DNA of 64,000 bases from Burkholderiaceae bacterium (GTDB lineage: Bacteria > Pseudomonadota > Gammaproteobacteria > Burkholderiales > Burkholderiaceae_E). The notes beneath the pieces were generated by a model. It was not told the origin of the DNA and searched no databases. It saw only the letters and a program-made list of their open reading frames with translations. Within the stretch, counting starts at the first letter, position 1, and every line of letters starts with the position of its first letter. Positions 55,809-64,000 of the stretch are shown here, one piece after another. Location of the stretch: contig JAGXFR010000012.1 of NCBI GenBank assembly GCA_024637155.1, positions 25,495-89,494 of the forward strand, given 5' to 3'. A program made the translations under genes and the position numbers.

Positions 55809-56735
55809 ATGCGTTTCGACATCGTTTCCATCGGCGAGCCGATGATCGAGTTCAACCAGACGGCTCCGGGCGAGCCGCGCTACCTGCAGGGCTACGGGGG
55901 CGACACGTCGAACATGATCATCGCCGCGGCGCGTTCGGGTGCGCGCACCGCGTATGTCACCCGACTCGGCAACGACGACTTCGGACGCCAGTTCGTGGGG
56001 CTCTGGGAGCGCGAGGGGGTCGACACGCAGGCGGTCGGCATCGACCCCGCGGCGCACACCGCGGTGTACTTCGTCACCCACGATGAGCGGGGCCACCAGT
56101 TCAGCTACCTGCGCTCCGGTTCGGCGGCGAGCCGCATGGCCCCGCCCGATGTGCCCACAGGGATGATCGTCCCGGGCACGATCGTGCAGGCATCGGGCAT
56201 CAGCCTGGCGATCTCGGCGAGCGCCAGCGACACCGTGCTCCAGGCGTTTGCCGACGCGCGCGCGGCGGGGGCCCGCGTGGCCTTCGACTCCAATCTGCGC
56301 CTGAAGCTCTGGCCGATGGCCCGCGCCCGGGCGTTGATCGGCGCGGCGGCCGCGCTGTCCGACTTCTTCTTCCCGAGTCTGGAGGACGCCAGCGCGCTGT
56401 CCGGGCGCGATGACCCCGAGGCGATCCTCGACTGGTGCCATGCCCTCGGCGCGCGGGTGGTTTTCCTCAAGCTCGGCGCGGACGGCGTCATCGTTAGCGA
56501 CGGTACGCGCCGCGAGCGCATCGGCGGGCACAACGTTGCCGCAGTCGACGCCACCGGTGCCGGCGACTGCTTCTGCGGAGCGTGCCTGGCGCGCATCGCC
56601 GCGGGCGACTCGATCTGGGTTGCGGCGCGCTACGCGAACGCCGCGGCGGCGCTCGCGTGCACGGGATTCGGCGCGGTGGCGCCGCTGCCGCGCAGTGAGC
56701 AGGTCCGCGCGTTTCTCGAGGAGGTGCAGGCATGA
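55809..56735 (+). CDS. kdgK: 2-dehydro-3-deoxygluconate (KDG) kinase, PfkB family
   Basis: 308-residue ribokinase-like enzyme phosphorylating KDG to KDPG. Opening FDIVSIGEPMIEFNQT, PfkB blocks GYGGDTSNMIIAAARSGA, VTRLGNDDFGRQFV, DSNLRLKLWP and the anion hole VDATGAGDCFCGACLARIAAG with its catalytic Asp. ATG 55809 gives the usual KdgK N-terminus; ATG 55776 would add 11 residues. A related sugar-acid substrate remains possible. Overlaps the regulator gene by four bases. Confidence 0.88.
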   Translation: MRFDIVSIGEPMIEFNQTAPGEPRYLQGYGGDTSNMIIAAARSGARTAYVTRLGNDDFGRQFVGLWEREGVDTQAVGIDPAAHTAVYFVTHDERGHQFSYLRSGSAASRMAPPDVPTGMIVPGTIVQASGISLAISASASDTVLQAFADARAAGARVAFDSNLRLKLWPMARARALIGAAAALSDFFFPSLEDASALSGRDDPEAILDWCHALGARVVFLKLGADGVIVSDGTRRERIGGHNVAAVDATGAGDCFCGACLARIAAGDSIWVAARYANAAAALACTGFGAVAPLPRSEQVRAFLEEVQA

Positions 56736-57478
56736 TGGTCTCGCGGGTCGAACGACCCAAGACACTCACCGGCATCGCGCTCACGCAGATCCGCGAAGCG
56801 ATCGTCGAGGGCCAGTTCGCGTTCGGCGAGCAGCTCTCCGAAGCGAGCCTGGCGGCCGGGCTGGGCATCAGCAAGACGCCGGTGCGCGAGGCGCTGCTGC
56901 GCCTGCAGGCCGAGGGGCTCGTCGACGTGCAGCCGCAGGTCGGCACCTTCGTGTTCCGCCTCGACGCAGCGGATGTCGCCGAAGTCTGCCGCTTTCGCGA
57001 AATCATCGAGACCGCGGCGCTGGCCGAAGCGATGCGCCACCACGCCGACGAACTGATCGGCCGGCTCGAGGCCAACATCGCCGAGATCGCCGTGGCCCAC
57101 CGGGCCCACGACCTCAGGCGGCTGCCGCTGCTGGATCAGGAATTCCATGAGACGATCATCGCCTGCTGCGGCAACACGTATCTGCAGGCGTCCTACGAAC
57201 TGATCGCGCACAAGATTCGCGCGCTGCGCAACCGGCTGCCCGAGGAAAACGAGCGTGTCGGCCACTGCCTCGCCACGCACTCGGAACTGGTGACGACGAT
57301 GCGCACGGCGAGCGTGCTCAAATCGCAGCAACTGCTCGCCGCACACATCCGCGACACGCTCGACTCCTACCTTGCGGCGAGCCGCAGTCCACGGAACCGC
57401 TCAGAAGGTGCCCGGATAGGCACCGCCGTCGATCAGGAAGTTCTGCCCGGTGACGAAGGCCGCCTGCGCCGAGCATAG
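56732..57478 (+). CDS. GntR/FCD-family transcriptional regulator of the sugar-acid operon
   Basis: 248 residues. Winged helix (LTGIALTQIREAIVEGQFAF to LGISKTPVREALLRLQAEGL, wing QPQVGTFVFRL) and an FCD ligand domain with metal-type residues in LDQEFHETIIACCGN and HSELVTTMR. Start ATGA overlaps the kdgK stop. The last 30 residues (from SRSPRNRSEG) lie over the end of the convergent SDR gene and look non-homologous to the family. It probably senses a pathway intermediate and represses from the dyad at 51562-51585. Confidence 0.9.
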   Translation: MMVSRVERPKTLTGIALTQIREAIVEGQFAFGEQLSEASLAAGLGISKTPVREALLRLQAEGLVDVQPQVGTFVFRLDAADVAEVCRFREIIETAALAEAMRHHADELIGRLEANIAEIAVAHRAHDLRRLPLLDQEFHETIIACCGNTYLQASYELIAHKIRALRNRLPEENERVGHCLATHSELVTTMRTASVLKSQQLLAAHIRDTLDSYLAASRSPRNRSEGARIGTAVDQEVLPGDEGRLRRA

Positions 57479-58180
57479 GTAGGCGCATGCCTGACCGAAC
57501 TCGGCCGGGTCGCCGAAGCGGCCCGCCGGGATCATCGCCATCCGCCGCGCGCGCGCCACCTCGACCGTCACGTCCTGCTGCTTGGCCAGGGCCGCAACAT
57601 TGCTGCGCTGCCGGTCCGTGTCGAAGAAGCCCGGCAGCAGGTTGTTGATCGTCACGTTGTGCGCCGCGTTCTTGCGCGCGATGCCGGAGACGAAACCGGT
57701 CAGGCCCGAGCGGGCGCCATTGGAGAGCCCGAGAATCTCGATCGGCGCCTTGACCGCGCTCGAGGTGATGTTGACGATGCGGCCGAACTTGCGTTCGATC
57801 ATCGCATCGATCGTGGCCTTGATCAGTTCGATCGGCGTGAGCATGTTCGCGTCGAGCGCGGCGATCCAGTCGTCGCGTGTGAACTTGCGAAAGTCTCCCG
57901 GCGGCGGTCCGCCGGCGTTGTTCACCAGAATGTCGACCTGCGGCGCGGTCGCGAGCAGGTCGATTCGCGCCGGGGCGCTGGTGATGTCGCACGCGAGCGA
58001 GCGCACCTCCACGCCGGTCTCGTCGCGCAGCCGCGCGGCGGCCTCTTCGAGCGGACTCGAAGAGCGCGCGTTGACCACCAGATTCACTCCCTCGCCGGCG
58101 AGCGCCCGCGCGCAACCGTAACCCAGCCCCTTGCTCGACCCGCACACCAGTGCCCACTTGCCCTTGATTCCGAAGTCCAT
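57401..58180 (-). CDS. SDR-family oxidoreductase lacking the YxxxK motif
   Basis: 259-residue Rossmann protein. Cofactor motif VCGSSKGLGYGCARAL replaces the usual TGxxxGxG, followed by DILVNNAGGPPPGDF and NITSSAVKAPIE. Where YSASK is expected the sequence is LSNGARSGLTG, so the catalytic Tyr and Lys are both missing. This matches a known BKR-like SDR subgroup with an imperfect tetrad. It may reduce a carbonyl by another residue set or be non-catalytic. Convergent with, and overlapping by 78 bp, the GntR regulator; possibly part of the same sugar-acid metabolism. Confidence 0.87.
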   Translation of the reverse strand: MDFGIKGKWALVCGSSKGLGYGCARALAGEGVNLVVNARSSSPLEEAAARLRDETGVEVRSLACDITSAPARIDLLATAPQVDILVNNAGGPPPGDFRKFTRDDWIAALDANMLTPIELIKATIDAMIERKFGRIVNITSSAVKAPIEILGLSNGARSGLTGFVSGIARKNAAHNVTINNLLPGFFDTDRQRSNVAALAKQQDVTVEVARARRMAMIPAGRFGDPAEFGQACAYLCSAQAAFVTGQNFLIDGGAYPGTF

Positions 58181-58193
58181 CTGCCTGCTCCTT

Positions 58194-59177
58194 TCAGTTG
58201 AATTTCCTGCTGCCCAGAATCAGCATCCCCGCCACGACGATCGCGGTCCCGATCAGTTGCGGCGCCGACACCGGTTCGCCGAGAAAAGCCGCGCCCATCG
58301 CGATCGTCGCGACCGGTCCGATCATCCCGGTCTGGGACGCCGCCGGAGAACCGATGCGTTCGATGGCGATCATCACCAGAAACACCGGCGCGACGGTGCA
58401 CGCGATCGCGTTCAGCAGCGAGAGCGAGTACACCGGCGCGGGCTGCGTCCACAACGCGGCCGGATCGATGACCAGCGCCTGCACGATGCACGCAAAGGAC
58501 GCGACCATACTCGCGTGGGCGGTGAGGCGCAACGCACCGAGCCGCTGCACCAACTCGCCGCTCGCCACCAGATAGACCGCGTAGGCGGAGGCGCTGCCGA
58601 AAACGAACAGCGACCCGAGCGCCACATTGCTGCCCTCGAGGCTGAGGTCGTGCCAGAAAACGAAGACCACGCCGGTATAGGCGAGCGCCATCGCCGTCCA
58701 GTCACGCGCCCCGATGCGGCGCCCGAGCAGCCCCACGGAGAGCAGCAGGACGATGGTCGGCGTCAGATAGAGGATCACGCGCTCGAGGCCCACCGAAACA
58801 TACTGCAGCCCCAGGAAATCGAGAAAGCTCGCCAGATAGTAGCCGCTCAGCCCGATCGCGGCGACCCGCCACCGGTCGCCCGGCTGCCAGGTCACCGGAC
58901 GGCGCGCATTCACGTACCAGGCGACGAACGCGAAAAAGGGCAGCGCCATCGCCATGCGCAGAGCCAGAATCGTCACGGCATCGACGCCGTAGCGGTAGGC
59001 GAGCTTGACGATGATCGCCTTCCCCGAGAACAGCACCGCGCCGGTTGCCGCCAGCAGCAGGCCCGTGAGAAAGCGGCGCCGCGCGTCGCCGGGAGCGTGC
59101 TCGGACGCACCCGGGGCGGAGCCGGGTCCCGCAACTGCGTCGATCGGCGCAGGCCGCGACGAAGCGTCGTCGGACAA
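58194..59177 (-). CDS. EamA/DMT-family transporter
   Basis: 327-residue permease with ten membrane helices in two EamA repeats (AVLFSGKAIIVKLAYRYGV in the first, LGSLFVFGSASAYAVYLVAS in the second). Residues 1-35 form a low-complexity cytoplasmic tail. The drug/metabolite transporter superfamily exports amino acids and other small molecules; the substrate is unknown. It lies 13 bp upstream of the SDR gene and may be co-transcribed with it. Confidence 0.88.
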   Translation of the reverse strand: MSDDASSRPAPIDAVAGPGSAPGASEHAPGDARRRFLTGLLLAATGAVLFSGKAIIVKLAYRYGVDAVTILALRMAMALPFFAFVAWYVNARRPVTWQPGDRWRVAAIGLSGYYLASFLDFLGLQYVSVGLERVILYLTPTIVLLLSVGLLGRRIGARDWTAMALAYTGVVFVFWHDLSLEGSNVALGSLFVFGSASAYAVYLVASGELVQRLGALRLTAHASMVASFACIVQALVIDPAALWTQPAPVYSLSLLNAIACTVAPVFLVMIAIERIGSPAASQTGMIGPVATIAMGAAFLGEPVSAPQLIGTAIVVAGMLILGSRKFN

Positions 59178-59195
59178 GGCGAGTGCGCGCGGGCG

Positions 59196-60725
59196 CTAGC
59201 GCCGGCTTCCCCCGCCGAAGATCGATCCGAGCACGCCACGTGCGATCTGGCGCCCAACCGTCGAGCCGATGGTGCGCGCCGCGCTCTTGGCGACTGCCTC
59301 GATCAGCGAGTCCTTGCGACCGCTGCCGCCGAGCATGCCGCCCAGGATGCCTCCGCCGCCGGCGCTGGCAGCGCTCTTCTCCGCCTTCTGCGCCGCCACC
59401 TCGGCCTCCAGCTTTGCTGCGGCTTCGGCCTTCACCTCGACGGCGGCCTTGAGCATCTCGTAGGCCGATTCGCGATCGAGCACCTTGTCATAGACGCCCG
59501 CGACGATCGAAGTGCGCATCAAAGCGGCGCGCCCACCCTCTTCGATCGGACCGATCTGCGAGGCGGGCGCCATCATGAACGCCCGCTCGACCACCTGCGG
59601 CCGGCCCTTCTCGTCGAGAAAGGAGACGAGCGCCTCGCCGACGGCCAGTTCGGTGATGACCTGCTCGGCGTCGAGTTTCGGGTTGGTGCGCATCGTCTGC
59701 GCGGCCGCGCGCACCGCCTTTTGGTCGCGCGCGGTGAATGCGCGCAGCGCGTGCTGCACCCGGTTGCCGAGCTGCCCGAGCACGGTGTCGGGAACGTCGA
59801 TCGGGTTCTGGGTGACGAAATACACGCCGACACCTTTGGAGCGGATCAGACGCACCACCTGCTCCACTTTCTCGAGCAGTCCGCGCGGCGCGTCGTTGAA
59901 CAGCAGGTGCGCTTCGTCGAAGAAGAAAACGAGGCGTGGCTTGTCCCGATCACCCACTTCGGGCAGTTGCTCGAAGAGCTCGGAAAGCAGCCACAGCAGG
60001 AAGGCCGCGTAGAGCCGCGGCGCGTTCATCAGCTGATCCGCCGCCAGGATGTTGATCACCCCGAGCCCGTCGACGTCGGTCTGCATCAGGTCATCGAGAT
60101 TGAGCATCGGCTCGCCGAAGAACTGGTCGCCGCCCTGTGAGTCGAGCGTGAGCAAGCCGCGCTGGATGGCCCCGATCGATGCGCCCGAGACGTTGCCATA
60201 CTCGGTGGTGAACGTGCGCGCGTTGTCCCCGACGAACTGCAGCATCGCGCGCAGGTCCTTCGCGTCGAGCAGCAGCATGCCCTGCTCATCGGCGATCTTG
60301 AAGACCAGGTGCAGCACCCCTTCCTGGGTCTCGTTCAGACCGAGCATCCGGGAGAGCAGCAGCGGCCCCATGTCCGAGACCGTCGCGCGCAGCGGATGGC
60401 CCTTGGCCCCGAACACATCCCAGAGCGTGACCGGAAACGCGCGAAACTCCGGCGTGGGGAGCCCCAGGCGCTCCAGCCGCTCGCCGAGCTTCGGGGAAAT
60501 CACTCCCGCGCGCGAGAGCCCGGTCAGGTCGCCCTTGACGTCGGCCAGGAACACCGGCACGCCGATCAACGAGAAGCGCTCGGCGAGCACCTGCAGCGTC
60601 ACCGTCTTGCCGGTCCCGGTGGCCCCGGTGATCAGTCCGTGCCGGTTGGCGAGCGCCGGCAGCAGCGCCAGTTCGGCTTGTGCATTGCGGGCGATGGGGA
60701 GGGGCTGGGCTGGGCTGTTTGTCAT
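59196..60725 (-). CDS. HerA-like/DUF853 ATPase
   Basis: 509-residue AAA-type ATPase of the DUF853/COG0433 group. Walker [15 protein letters not shown] near residue 33, then [17 protein letters not shown], Walker [18 protein letters not shown] and the sensor-like [20 protein letters not shown]; the C-terminus has a long Ala/Glu-rich coiled-coil-like stretch ([20 protein letters not shown]) and a Gly-rich tail. The family resembles HerA/FtsK DNA translocases, but its function in most bacteria is unproved. Divergent from yebC across about 108 bp. Confidence 0.87.
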   Translation of the reverse strand: MTNSPAQPLPIARNAQAELALLPALANRHGLITGATGTGKTVTLQVLAERFSLIGVPVFLADVKGDLTGLSRAGVISPKLGERLERLGLPTPEFRAFPVTLWDVFGAKGHPLRATVSDMGPLLLSRMLGLNETQEGVLHLVFKIADEQGMLLLDAKDLRAMLQFVGDNARTFTTEYGNVSGASIGAIQRGLLTLDSQGGDQFFGEPMLNLDDLMQTDVDGLGVINILAADQLMNAPRLYAAFLLWLLSELFEQLPEVGDRDKPRLVFFFDEAHLLFNDAPRGLLEKVEQVVRLIRSKGVGVYFVTQNPIDVPDTVLGQLGNRVQHALRAFTARDQKAVRAAAQTMRTNPKLDAEQVITELAVGEALVSFLDEKGRPQVVERAFMMAPASQIGPIEEGGRAALMRTSIVAGVYDKVLDRESAYEMLKAAVEVKAEAAAKLEAEVAAQKAEKSAASAGGGGILGGMLGGSGRKDSLIEAVAKSAARTIGSTVGRQIARGVLGSIFGGGSRR

Positions 60726-60833
60726 GGTTCGAATGGTAAAATCGTGGTTTCAGCGGCTTGCGAGCCGACCCCCGATTCTGTCGCAGATTGGCGAACCGGC
60801 GGAAAACCCCCAAGTGGCGAAAGGCAAGAGGCG

Positions 60834-61559
60834 ATGGCTGGGCATTCCAAGTGGGCGAACATCAAGCACAAGAAGGAGCGCTCGGACGCCAAGCGCGGCA
60901 AGCTCTTCACGCGTGTGATCAAGGAAATCGCGGTTGCCGCGAAACTCGCCGGACCGGACCCGGACGCCAATCCACGCCTGCGTCTGGCCGTGGACAAGGC
61001 CTCGGACGCCAACATGCCCAAGGATACCGTGATGCGCGCGATCCAGCGCGGTTCGGGAGATGTGGACGGGGCGAACTACGATGAAATCCGCTACGAGGGA
61101 TACGGGATCGGCGGGGCCGCGGTCATCGTCGACTGCCTGACCGACAATCGCACGCGCACCGTTGCCGACGTGCGCCACGCGTTTTCCAAGAACGGCGGGA
61201 ACCTGGGCACCGACGGGTCGGTCGCGTTCCTGTTCCAGCATTGCGGGCAATTTCTCTTTCCGCCGGGCACCTCCGAGGAAGCGGTGATGGAGGCAGCGGT
61301 CGAGGCGGGGGCCGAGGACGTGATCGGTGACGACGAGGGCGGCATCGAGGTGCTCTGCGCGCCCCCCGATTTCGCGCAGGTCAAGAGTGCGCTCGAAAAG
61401 GCCGGGCTCAAGGCGGAGATCGCCGAGGTGACCATGAAACCGCTCACCGAGACGGAATTCACGGGCGAGGACGGTGCCACGCTCCAGGCGCTGCTCGATG
61501 CGCTGGAGAATCTCGACGACGTCCAGCAGGTGTACACCAACGCGATCATCGAGCCATGA
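60834..61559 (+). CDS. yebC: YebC/PmpR-family protein
   Basis: 241-residue three-domain protein with the canonical opening [20 protein letters not shown], then [37 protein letters not shown] and [19 protein letters not shown]. Members act as transcription regulators and, as recently shown for some, as ribosome-associated factors easing translation of proline tracts. Start ATG 60834. First of a conserved betaproteobacterial series yebC-purD-hemF-nadD. Confidence 0.95.
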   Translation: MAGHSKWANIKHKKERSDAKRGKLFTRVIKEIAVAAKLAGPDPDANPRLRLAVDKASDANMPKDTVMRAIQRGSGDVDGANYDEIRYEGYGIGGAAVIVDCLTDNRTRTVADVRHAFSKNGGNLGTDGSVAFLFQHCGQFLFPPGTSEEAVMEAAVEAGAEDVIGDDEGGIEVLCAPPDFAQVKSALEKAGLKAEIAEVTMKPLTETEFTGEDGATLQALLDALENLDDVQQVYTNAIIEP

Positions 61560-61593
61560 CGCCGGGTCGCGCGCGGACAAGGGGAACTGGGAC

Positions 61594-62901
61594 ATGAAAC
61601 TTCTGGTGGTGGGAGGCGGCGGCCGCGAGCACGCGCTCGCGTGGCGGCTCGCGCAGTCGCCGCGCGTGCAGAAGGTGTTCGTCGCTCCGGGCAACGGCGG
61701 CACGGCCCGCGAGGAAGCGATCGAAAACCTGCCGATCACGGATATCGAGGCGCTGGCCCGCTTTGCCGCGAAGGAAGGGATCGCGTTCACCGTCGTCGGC
61801 CCGGAGGCGCCGCTCGCCGCCGGGATCGTCGACCTGTTTCGCGCGCGGGAACTGCCGATCTTCGGCCCGACCCGCGCCGCGGCGCAGCTCGAGTCCTCCA
61901 AGGATTTCGCCAAGGCGTTCATGCGGCGCCAGGGCATCCCCACCGCGGATTACCAGACCTTCACCGATGCCCTGGCGGCGCGCGATTACGTGGCGCAGCG
62001 CGGGGCGCCGATCGTGGTCAAGGCCGACGGGCTGGCCGCCGGCAAGGGTGTCGTGGTCGCGGAGACCGTCGAGCAGGCGCATGCCGCGATCGACTCGATG
62101 CTGCGTGACGCGACGCTGGGCAGCGCCGGCGCGCGCGTCGTCATTGAGGACTTCCTGGTCGGCGAGGAAGCGAGCTTCATCGTGATGGTCGATGGCGCCA
62201 ACGTGCTCACGCTCGCGACCAGCCAGGACCACAAGCGGCTACTTGACGACGACCTCGGTCCGAACACGGGCGGAATGGGCGCCTACTCGCCGGCACCGGT
62301 GGTGACTCCCGAGATCCACGCCAAGGTGCTGCGCGAGATCATCCGGCCCACCGTCGAGGGAATGGCTGCCGAGGGGAATTCGTATACCGGCTTCCTTTAC
62401 GCGGGACTGATGATCGACGCGGCCGGAAAGCCGCGGGCACTCGAGTTCAACTGCCGCCTCGGCGATCCCGAAGCCCAGCCGATTCTGGCGCGGGTGAAGA
62501 GCGACTTCGCCGCGGTGATCGAGCAGGCGATCGCGGGCACGCTCGACGCCGTCGAACTCGAATGGGATCGGCGCACGGCGCTGGGCGTGGTGATGTCCGC
62601 GCACGGCTACCCCGCGAATCCGCGCACGGGCGACCGGATCGACGGCCTGCCGCCGCACGGCAATGCCTTTGGCGAGGATTGCACGGTGTTCCACGCGGGC
62701 ACTGCCGAGGCCAACGGTCACGTGGTGACCACGGGTGGGCGCGTGCTGTGCGTGACGGCACTGGGCGATTCGGTGAAGATGGCTCATGCGCGCGCGTACG
62801 AGGTCCTGCAGCACCTGTCGTTCGACGGCATGCACTTCCGACGTGACATCGGCTTTCGCGCGATCGCGCGGCGTGCCGATGCCCGCTCGACGCCGGGCTG
62901 A
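61594..62901 (+). CDS. purD: Phosphoribosylamine-glycine ligase
   Basis: 435-residue ATP-grasp enzyme making glycinamide ribonucleotide in purine synthesis. Blocks: [19 protein letters not shown] at the N-terminus, [69 protein letters not shown] and [16 protein letters not shown] 61594 matches the family start. The last 14 residues are basic and not conserved. It lies 34 bp after yebC and overlaps nothing. Confidence 0.96.
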   Translation: MKLLVVGGGGREHALAWRLAQSPRVQKVFVAPGNGGTAREEAIENLPITDIEALARFAAKEGIAFTVVGPEAPLAAGIVDLFRARELPIFGPTRAAAQLESSKDFAKAFMRRQGIPTADYQTFTDALAARDYVAQRGAPIVVKADGLAAGKGVVVAETVEQAHAAIDSMLRDATLGSAGARVVIEDFLVGEEASFIVMVDGANVLTLATSQDHKRLLDDDLGPNTGGMGAYSPAPVVTPEIHAKVLREIIRPTVEGMAAEGNSYTGFLYAGLMIDAAGKPRALEFNCRLGDPEAQPILARVKSDFAAVIEQAIAGTLDAVELEWDRRTALGVVMSAHGYPANPRTGDRIDGLPPHGNAFGEDCTVFHAGTAEANGHVVTTGGRVLCVTALGDSVKMAHARAYEVLQHLSFDGMHFRRDIGFRAIARRADARSTPG

Positions 62902-62905
62902 AATC

Positions 62906-63841
62906 GTGACGGCTGACACGCGGGCCGACGTAACCGCGCCGCGAATCGCGGAGGTGCGCGACTTCCTGACGGGCCTGCAGCAGCGCATCGGCGATGCGCT
63001 CCAGACGCTCGAATCGAAACCCTTTCTCAGCGAGAGCTGGCAGCGCCCGGCGGGCGGAGGCGGAGTGAGCCGGGTGATCGAGGAAGGCAGCGTCTTCGAA
63101 CGCGGCGGCGTGCTCTTTTCGCATGTCAGTGGCGACGCGCTACCGGCCAGCGCCTCGGCGGCGCGTCCGCAGATCGCCGGCCGCCGCTTCGAGGCGATGG
63201 GCGTCTCGCTGGTGATGCACCCACGCAATCCCTTCGTCCCCACCACGCACCTGAACGTGCGTTTCTTCGTGGCCCACGCGCCCGAGAACGAGCCCGGCGC
63301 GCCCATCTGGTGGTTCGGTGGCGGGATGGACCTCACCCCGTACTACCCGTTCGAGAAGGACGTCGTGCGCTTCCATGCCGCCTGCAAGCAGGCGCTCGAA
63401 CCCTTCGGCGCGGCATTCCACCCGCGCTACAAGAAATGGTGCGACGAGTACTTCTTTCTGCGCCACCGGGGCGAAGCGCGCGGGGTCGGCGGCGTGTTCT
63501 TCGACGACCTGTGCGAGCCCGGCTTCGAGACATCGTTCGCCATCATGCGCAGTGTCGCAGAGGCCTTCGTCCCCGCCTACCTGCCCATCGTCGAGCGCCG
63601 CCACGAAACGCCCTACACGGAACGGGAACGAGACTTCCAGCTCTACCGCCGCGGACGTTACGTCGAGTTCAACCTCGTCTACGATCGCGGCACGCTCTTC
63701 GGGCTGCAGTCGGGCGGACGCACCGAGTCGATCCTCGTGTCGATGCCGCCGCTCGCGAAGTGGCGCTACGACTGGCGTCCGGAACCAGGGTCGCCCGAGG
63801 AGCGAATCTACGATTTCCTGCCCCCGCGCGAATGGGTGTAG
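62906..63841 (+). CDS. hemF: Oxygen-dependent coproporphyrinogen III oxidase
   Basis: 311-residue enzyme converting coproporphyrinogen III to protoporphyrinogen IX with O2. Family blocks: [92 protein letters not shown] stretch and the C-terminal [11 protein letters not shown] 62906, four bases after the purD stop, is used; the in-frame ATG 62879 inside purD is an alternative. Its product is the substrate of HemG encoded at 23385-23912. Confidence 0.95.
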   Translation: MTADTRADVTAPRIAEVRDFLTGLQQRIGDALQTLESKPFLSESWQRPAGGGGVSRVIEEGSVFERGGVLFSHVSGDALPASASAARPQIAGRRFEAMGVSLVMHPRNPFVPTTHLNVRFFVAHAPENEPGAPIWWFGGGMDLTPYYPFEKDVVRFHAACKQALEPFGAAFHPRYKKWCDEYFFLRHRGEARGVGGVFFDDLCEPGFETSFAIMRSVAEAFVPAYLPIVERRHETPYTERERDFQLYRRGRYVEFNLVYDRGTLFGLQSGGRTESILVSMPPLAKWRYDWRPEPGSPEERIYDFLPPREWV

Positions 63842-63872
63842 TGGCCATGCCGGCGGTCGCGCCGCCGCTGCA

Positions 63873-64000
63873 ATGAGCACGGCGCCCTCCCCCGTGGCGC
63901 AGCGGCGACGCATCGGCGTGCTGGGCGGCAGCTTCGATCCGGTCCACGTAGGCCACCTCGCGCTGGCGCGCGCGGCGCAGACGGCGCTGCGACTCGACGA
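63873..64000 (+). CDS. nadD: Nicotinate-nucleotide adenylyltransferase, N-terminal part
   Basis: The window ends 42 codons into this gene. After a short tail it shows IGVLGGSFDPVHVGHLALAR, the nucleotidyltransferase motif GGSFDPxHxGH of NadD, which adenylates nicotinate mononucleotide for NAD synthesis. ATG 63873 opens MSTAPSPVAQ, 31 bases after hemF; the order purD-hemF-nadD is common in betaproteobacteria. Only the N-terminus can be judged. Confidence 0.85.
   Translation, partial: MSTAPSPVAQRRRIGVLGGSFDPVHVGHLALARAAQTALRLD

Overview
The window is GC-rich, almost completely coding, bacterial chromosomal DNA. The gene content points to a betaproteobacterium, most likely in or near Burkholderiales. 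Evidence: two tripartite tricarboxylate transporters with Bug-type receptors (TctC), the order yebC-purD-hemF-nadD at the right end, a QueE with the CX14CX2C cluster loop, and a MerR/B12 light sensor beside a COG2907-DUF1365-cfa operon. This taxonomic call is inference from gene families and synteny. I saw no rRNA, tRNA, CRISPR array, insertion sequence, prophage or integrase.

Layout. 1-4301: a cobalamin-dependent LitR/CarH-type photoreceptor repressor facing a FAD oxidoreductase, a DUF1365 protein and a cyclopropane-fatty-acid synthase, with overlapping divergent promoters and dyad operators between them. 4342-5001: a NimA-like flavin-fold protein. 5069-10025: FAH hydrolase-TctC-TctB-TctA, read leftward and divergent from a GntR regulator. 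10180-13043: EptA-type phosphoethanolamine transferase, a thiamine-binding-like protein and an alpha/beta hydrolase. 13166-16059: a TRAP transporter (dctP-dctQ-dctM). 16084-23912, read leftward: hemG, TctD/TctE two-component system, TctCBA and an orphan E1 alpha/beta pair. 23968-24165: an internally deleted DoxX remnant. 24233-29335: branched-chain 2-oxoacid dehydrogenase operon (E1 alpha, E1 beta, E2, E3). 29528-32075: modABC. 32258-32920: hemolysin-III family membrane protein, overlapping tail to tail with a 2929-residue cyclic beta-1,2-glucan synthase (32890-41679). 41889-46840: an overlapping operon of a GGDEF/EAL protein, queC, a triple-domain QueD and queE. 47075-51430: MBL hydrolase facing a leftward run of quinone oxidoreductase, tcdA, a phospholipid-methyltransferase-like gene and an aldo/keto reductase. 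51585-58180: a TRAP transporter with KDPG aldolase, RraA-like protein, KDG kinase and GntR/FCD regulator, convergent with an SDR gene. 58194-60725: EamA permease and a HerA-like ATPase. 60834-64000: yebC, purD, hemF and the start of nadD.

The genes suggest a versatile heterotroph that scavenges organic acids (four secondary carboxylate transporters), breaks down sugar acids through KDG/KDPG, oxidises branched-chain amino acids, and adjusts its envelope (CFA synthase, EptA, cyclic glucan). The most unusual items are the triplicated QueD whose catalytic residues are split between repeats, the promoter architecture of the LitR divergon, GC-rich hairpins placed after two solute-receptor genes, the DoxX deletion remnant, and a dyad covering the start codon of the sugar-acid TRAP operon.
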